64,000 nt of DNA from Sweltsa coloradensis. Its lineage: Eukaryota > Arthropoda > Insecta > Plecoptera > Chloroperlidae. A model generated the notes under the pieces. That model searched no databases, was not told where the DNA came from, and saw only the letters and a list, made by a program, of their open reading frames with translations. The number at the start of each line of letters is the position of its first letter. Position 1 is the first letter of the stretch. The translations under genes and the position numbers were made by a program. Location: contig JAMZAV010000353.1 of assembly GCA_024449915.1 (NCBI GenBank), positions 372,001 to 436,000 on the forward strand, read 5' to 3'. Shown here one piece after another: positions 59,906-64,000 of this stretch.

Positions 59906-60210
59906 CGAAAAACTGTAAAATTCTTGGTTTTTACATTCTGTGAGTTAATATTAATTTTTTAATCAGTTATTTAATTAGTTAATATTCCATTAGCTGCAGT
60001 AATTAGGTTTCGTTACAGTTGTAAGGAGTTCTTAATACACACTCGTAAAAAAAACACGTGTTACGGTACACAGAGGGCGTTGTATCTATTCACTTATATA
60101 ATATAAAAGCTCTCGGATCCAGGTTCACTAAAGCCTAGTTGTCATGTCGACGAGCGAATGGTGCGGCGCGAGCGAATACATGTTAAAATAAATTAATAAA
60201 TTAATTGTAT

Positions 60211-60280
60211 GACAGTCTACCCACTCAGTTATATAACTGATTTTCAATCGGGGACAGTAAACCAAAGCGAACAAGCCAAC
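60211..60280 (+). repeat. small dispersed repeat D, longest copy
   Basis: ACAGTCTACCCACTCAGTT, TATAACTGATTTTCA, then TCGGGGACAGTAAACC, AAAGCGAACAAGCCAA. The CAGTTATATAACTG core is a perfect palindrome. Confidence 0.7.
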
Positions 60281-60390
60281 TCTGTAGGCCCCGACACAAT
60301 CGACGAGTGAGCGATAACCAACCAAAGATCGATATTTTGTAATAGGAAATATAGCAATCAGTGATATGGACAGAGCGAACACCCACGGAT

Positions 60391-60612
60391 CAACGCCAGA
60401 ATCAACCAGGCCGATTCAGAACGACATTGAATTTATTATGAGCCTCGTTGCTAGGACGGCTCTAAAGTCACCGCTTACAAAATCCAAAGACAAGAACTGA
60501 TAGACTTAAGTCCAAATCAGAAATTAAAAACTTTTTACTTTAGCGGGAATCTAACCCTGGACCTTCTGCATTGGAAGCAGAGGCGCTAACCAACAAGACC
60601 AACGATACACAC
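60391..60612 (-). mobile_element. tRNA-headed SINE (family 1), longest copy
   Basis: On the minus strand: TCGTTGGTCTTGTTGGTTAG (A-box region), CTGCTTCCAATGCAG (anticodon arm), GGTCCAGGGTTAGATTCCC (B box), then body with GAGCCGTCCTAGCAACGAGG and AATAAATTCAA, then ATTCTGGCGTTG. Matches 13,955-14,118 (head and body) and 24,119-24,187 (3' part). Confidence 0.75.
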
Positions 60613-62159
60613 AACATGATCTCAACTTCGGTCGCGCCGTTCGTTGGTCGCGCGGTCCTGGTCCTCTGATTGGTCTAGAACCTACTCGCTTGCATTTGCT
60701 CGCCTGCATGAAAACAGGGCTTAAGACGACGTAATTTATCTCTTTAGAATGCATAGCCTATTGCTATTCAAAACGTGCGCAATATTAATACCCTGTTATA
60801 ATATTCCACGTTGAGCTAAGCCTGAGTGGTGAGATCATAGAGTTATCTGCAGTGCGCACATCTCTCGATACCAGCTATGTGCACTCGCCTGTTGCATTAA
60901 TATCCTGGCAGACATGCAATCTTATTGTTTATTGAATTATGCGCTCTACATATTCTTAAAAGAAGAGACATCGATGTGTATTTTTACAGCTTATTGAGTT
61001 TTATGAAGCTTTTAAGAAAAGTGGCAGCATGCTTTGTTTCAGGGATATAAAATACATTTAAAAGCAAGTCATAATTTTGAAATGGATAGATACTGGAATG
61101 AAATGTGTACAAACTTTGATTCATTTTTCACTCTTGTCACCTTTTCACCAGTTTGTATAATATAACCTCAGTTTTTTTCTTCGTTCATCTTGGGTTTTCA
61201 GCCGTTTTATATATTTATTGTTTTGTTATTCAAGTTTATTGTGCTGTATATTGTTTCAAATTTAATTTTATAGTACTTGTTTATGTGTTTAATGTTTTGT
61301 TTGTCGTGTGTCTATGATTTTTAAAATTGTTGTTTAGTTTTAGTTACCTAACCTTGTGGCTTAATTCCTGTTGTTAGTGATCAATAAATATTTCATTTAT
61401 AAAATACGCAAAACATTTTCATAAATTCTCAGGTCTTGGATACAATCAGAATTACTGTCCGACGAAGATTACGGACTTTCCCGAGAAAATAATGGGACGT
61501 TGTTTATTAAATTAATGTCGGTATTTTTTTTAATACAGTATTATTTTCGTTTATTTCCATATTTGAACACTTCTGCCTCTGGTTACTCGTCTTTCATTTC
61601 TGATAGATTGGAGGTATATCTGAATAAGTTTTTTAGTGTCCCACCAACTATATATTCGCTCAAGTTGACTTGTTGAAAGCTAGGCGTTCGCATCATCAAT
61701 CTTAGTCGTGGCAGAGACAGTTTGAGAGATTTTCTTGCCCGTCGAGTAGATGAACGTGTAACGCAGCATAAGCTTCATGACAGGCCTTCCATCCATCTAT
61801 TCACAATTACGTTATTAAATTTGAAATACGTTTCGTAACAAACATTTTAACTTGTTTCAGCTGTAATCTTTAGGAAGACTCTGTATTGTAGAAATGTTGT
61901 AATACATTTACTGGTATTATTTTGTTTCCGGTGTGTTGATGAACGACTCCAACCAACCAAACCAGTATTTTCATTGCAACACAAAATATAAATCTTACAT
62001 TTATGAATGTTTACGGTTTTTTGTTGTTATAAAAACACCTTTTTCTCCATTGGTTTTAAAAATAATAATGTTTCGTGGGAAGCCTGCCCAGGGTGCAATT
62101 CATGCCCGACTAACTAGGTATGTTGCGGATAAGACAATTTTGAGGGGATGTCCGAGGGC
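60613..62159. other. AT-rich intergenic sequence
   Basis: No gene recognised. 61,140-61,410 (T-rich, with GATCAATAAATATTTC at its end) could be the 3' end of an old LINE but carries no coding remnant. Confidence 0.4.
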
Positions 62160-62300
62160 TGTTTAAGAGGACTAAATCCCCTGCATTCGCATTAACAACC
62201 GAGGAAAACATCGGGAAAAACGTCAGTCAGGATTGCCGGTCTCTACGTGATTTGAACCCAAGACCTCCCATATCAGAGTCAACACTTTCGGTTTGGTGTT
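62160..62300 (-). mobile_element. tRNA-headed SINE (family 2)
   Basis: On the minus strand: GGAGGTCTTGGGTTCAAATC (B box), then TTTTTCCCGATGTTTTCCTC and GTTAATGCGAATGCAGGGG, a body style common in insect SINEs. The A box is degenerate. Confidence 0.5.
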
Positions 62301-62660
62301 AAAAATTAATAATACCATACCTCAGACAACTTTGAAACATATCATATTACTGCCGTTCACTTCAAATGAAACGTTTAGAACATTAGTTCATCTATATTTA
62401 AATATTTATATGCATGCATCTAGTAGTCAAACTTTGCTGCTGCAACTTCCTCATTTATGTAAAGAAAGGACCCATTTTGATAGGCTAATTCATAGGACTC
62501 GTTCCACCATTAAAAATGCCGATGATGTAAAACAATGGCCAAACAGTTTCTCTTTTTTTTACACTTACACAATGCAATACTTATTAACCTGGATATATTA
62601 CAATAAACACATTATTAAAACTTGACACAGGTTATATTTTATTTTTATATTTGAACGATA

Positions 62661-62689
62661 TTTCAATGCTACTCCAGCTTTTTCTTCAG
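62661..62689 (-). ncRNA. hammerhead-ribozyme-like core downstream of a Penelope remnant
   Basis: On the minus strand: GAAC, CTGAAGA, a stem AAxGCT-GGAGT-AGCxTT, GAAA, TA, TC, GTTC. All invariant hammerhead core bases (CUGANGA and GAAA) are present, stem II has five pairs, and GAAC/GTTC can form stem I. Cleavage would be expected after the C of TATC. The very short stem III is a known trait of hammerheads in Penelope-like elements, which may need a dimer to act. Confidence 0.6.
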
Positions 62690-62713
62690 GTTCTTGTTAT
62701 TATTTTCTTCTGT

Positions 62714-62863
62714 TTACAGCCATTTATTATTTATTACAGCGGCTTCTTTGATTTTCCTCTTTAACATAACATCTTCCTCTTTTAAAATAATCTTGGTTTC
62801 ATGCCATTTTATAGAATGATGTTCTCGACTTTCATAATGTTTAGCTAGCAATGAAATGGCTGA
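62714..62863 (-). pseudogene. Penelope-like element, C-terminal coding remnant
   Basis: 49 codons ending in TAA: SAISLLAKHYESREHHSIKW, then ETKIILKEEDVM, then KRKIKEAAVINN. This is the pattern (S-A...H...H-I-W...T-K-hydrophobic...KR-I-EA-I) found after the GIY-YIG motif at the C-terminus of Penelope-like proteins. The reverse transcriptase and the rest of the endonuclease are not seen upstream (62,864-62,955). The element is therefore 5'-truncated. It is followed within 25 bases by the hammerhead-like core, as expected for a PLE terminal repeat. Confidence 0.6.
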
Positions 62864-62955
62864 TAATTTGTTTACCTATTTCTATCGATATTTGTACCAG
62901 ATACACTATCCCTGGATATATTCAACATTTTGCTTACAAACTATGCAATAAATTA

Positions 62956-63718
62956 CTAGGAAAACGCTTTAAATCCCGCCGCGTGTTGGATGAGCGTAAT
63001 TGGTGCATTGAGCTGCCATATGTTACGCGGATTTTCTGTTGTTCTGTGCAAAAATCATTACTTAGTCGAAGATTTTTTTAAAAATAAAATTAAATAAAAA
63101 TTAATTTAATTTTTTTAATTCATCGTAATTTTAAAAAAATAAAAAAATCGTAAAATTGCAATTTTCATAAGAAATAATTATTCGATTGCGCTCAAATTTA
63201 ACACGAGTACATTACTTCATGAAATTAAGGTTCTGTGAAAAAATCATTACAATAGGATAAAGCATGTAGGTGTTATAAGTCAAAGAATTGTTTTAAAAAA
63301 GAAAAAAACCCGTAAAATTTCGATTTTCATGAGAATAAATTTTTCGATTACGCTCAAATTTCACACGAATATCTTAATTCATAAAATTAAGGTTCTGTGA
63401 AAAAATCATTACAATCGGATAAAGCATGTAGGTGTTTAGAGGTCGAAGAAATTTGTTAAAAATCGAAAAAAATCGTAAAATTGCGTTTTTTATAAGAAAG
63501 AAATTCCCGATTGCGCTCAAAAACGTGGCAGTTCTAAGGTCAGAGATTTCGAAGACCTCCATAAAATTTCATCGCAATCGGAGTATCGGTTCTAGCCGGA
63601 ATCGTGTTAACAGACACACAAAATACAAAAGAAGAAAAAAAAAAAACATTCCGGATTTTTTCTCCAGTGTAGTGAAATGGAATCTTCGCTTCGCTCGCTA
63701 CGCTCGCTACGCTCATCC
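62956..63718 (-). mobile_element. HINE family A, full copy
   Basis: On the plus strand from CTAGGAAAACGCTTTAAATCC to CGCTACGCTCATCC. Contains three AACACCTACATGC-type module borders. The hairpin arms AACGC/GCGT are slightly altered. Flanked by AATT on both sides (T|T insertion). Confidence 0.8.
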
Positions 63719-64000
63719 AATTAAAGTGATATTTTGAAATAGTAGACGTATTCTACGAATGAACCCGAATCCCTGCGCTTTGTGAATAACGTATATTACC
63801 AGCGAGGAACGGAAATGCCACTCATATCTCTTTGAAATGCAAATGTACGCTTCTTACCTCCACGATTCATATTGCAAACAAAAGTGGCATCTCTAGAATG
63901 TTTGATACAAATGCGCTCGGGCGAACAGAGAAGCAGTCTAGAGAAGTCCGTAGGGTTACATTCAATAAATACACACAGTACATGTTGATATCTAAGACGT
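63719..64000. other. intergenic sequence at the window end
   Basis: Nothing recognised. Confidence 0.4.

Overview
The window is intergenic and intronic DNA from an animal nuclear genome, most likely an insect. It is AT-rich and full of degenerate transposable elements, microsatellites and foldback repeats. Its one recognisable host gene is split by a 1.6 kb intron with GT-AG borders. Bacterial features are absent: there are no operons or ribosome-binding sites, and long open frames are nearly all repeat or antisense artefacts. An insect is suggested by the repeat mix (R4/Dong-type LINE, Penelope-like element, tRNA-headed SINEs, HINE-type Helitron relatives). I cannot name the species; a hemipteran is only a guess.

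Host gene: two minus-strand exons (50,212-50,358 and 48,431-48,593) join in phase to give a single-domain rhodanese, ending its second exon just after the CRSGNRS active-site loop. The last coding exon was not found and may lie in or beyond the left part of the window. A further exon-like block (50,832-50,978) may be an upstream untranslated exon. A GC-rich exon-like block near 1 kb on the plus strand is weakly supported.

Dominant repeat: about 15 copies or fragments of three related families (A, B, C), covering roughly 10-11 kb. They share one architecture: a 5' end GGATGAGCG (A, C) or TAAGCGAGC (B), GCGAGCGAA-type repeats, a body with tandem modules, the reverse complement of the 5' end near the 3' end, then a short AACGC...GCGTT hairpin, and a final CCTAG. 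Nearly all sit between two T bases. This matches non-autonomous Helentron-associated elements (HINEs). A B copy is nested in an A copy (8,024-8,982), and a C copy splits a LINE (53,345-54,113), which fixes the termini.

Other elements: a degenerate R4/Dong-like LINE (54,411 to about 58,130, minus) with recognisable RT and restriction-like endonuclease remnants, and a second 3' fragment (59,010-59,612), both beside ATT/TAA microsatellites; a Penelope-like coding remnant followed by a hammerhead-ribozyme-like core (62,661-62,863), with two more hammerhead-like cores in an inverted pair (about 20.96-22.11 kb); a 5S-rRNA-headed SINE with an A-tail (44,312-44,541, minus); a tRNA-headed SINE family; a near-perfect 153-bp-arm foldback (34,766-35,138); and a short motif GGTGGAGGTGCCGGGT occurring about 12 times, 11 of them in the same orientation.

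Between these lie long AT-rich stretches in which I see no gene.
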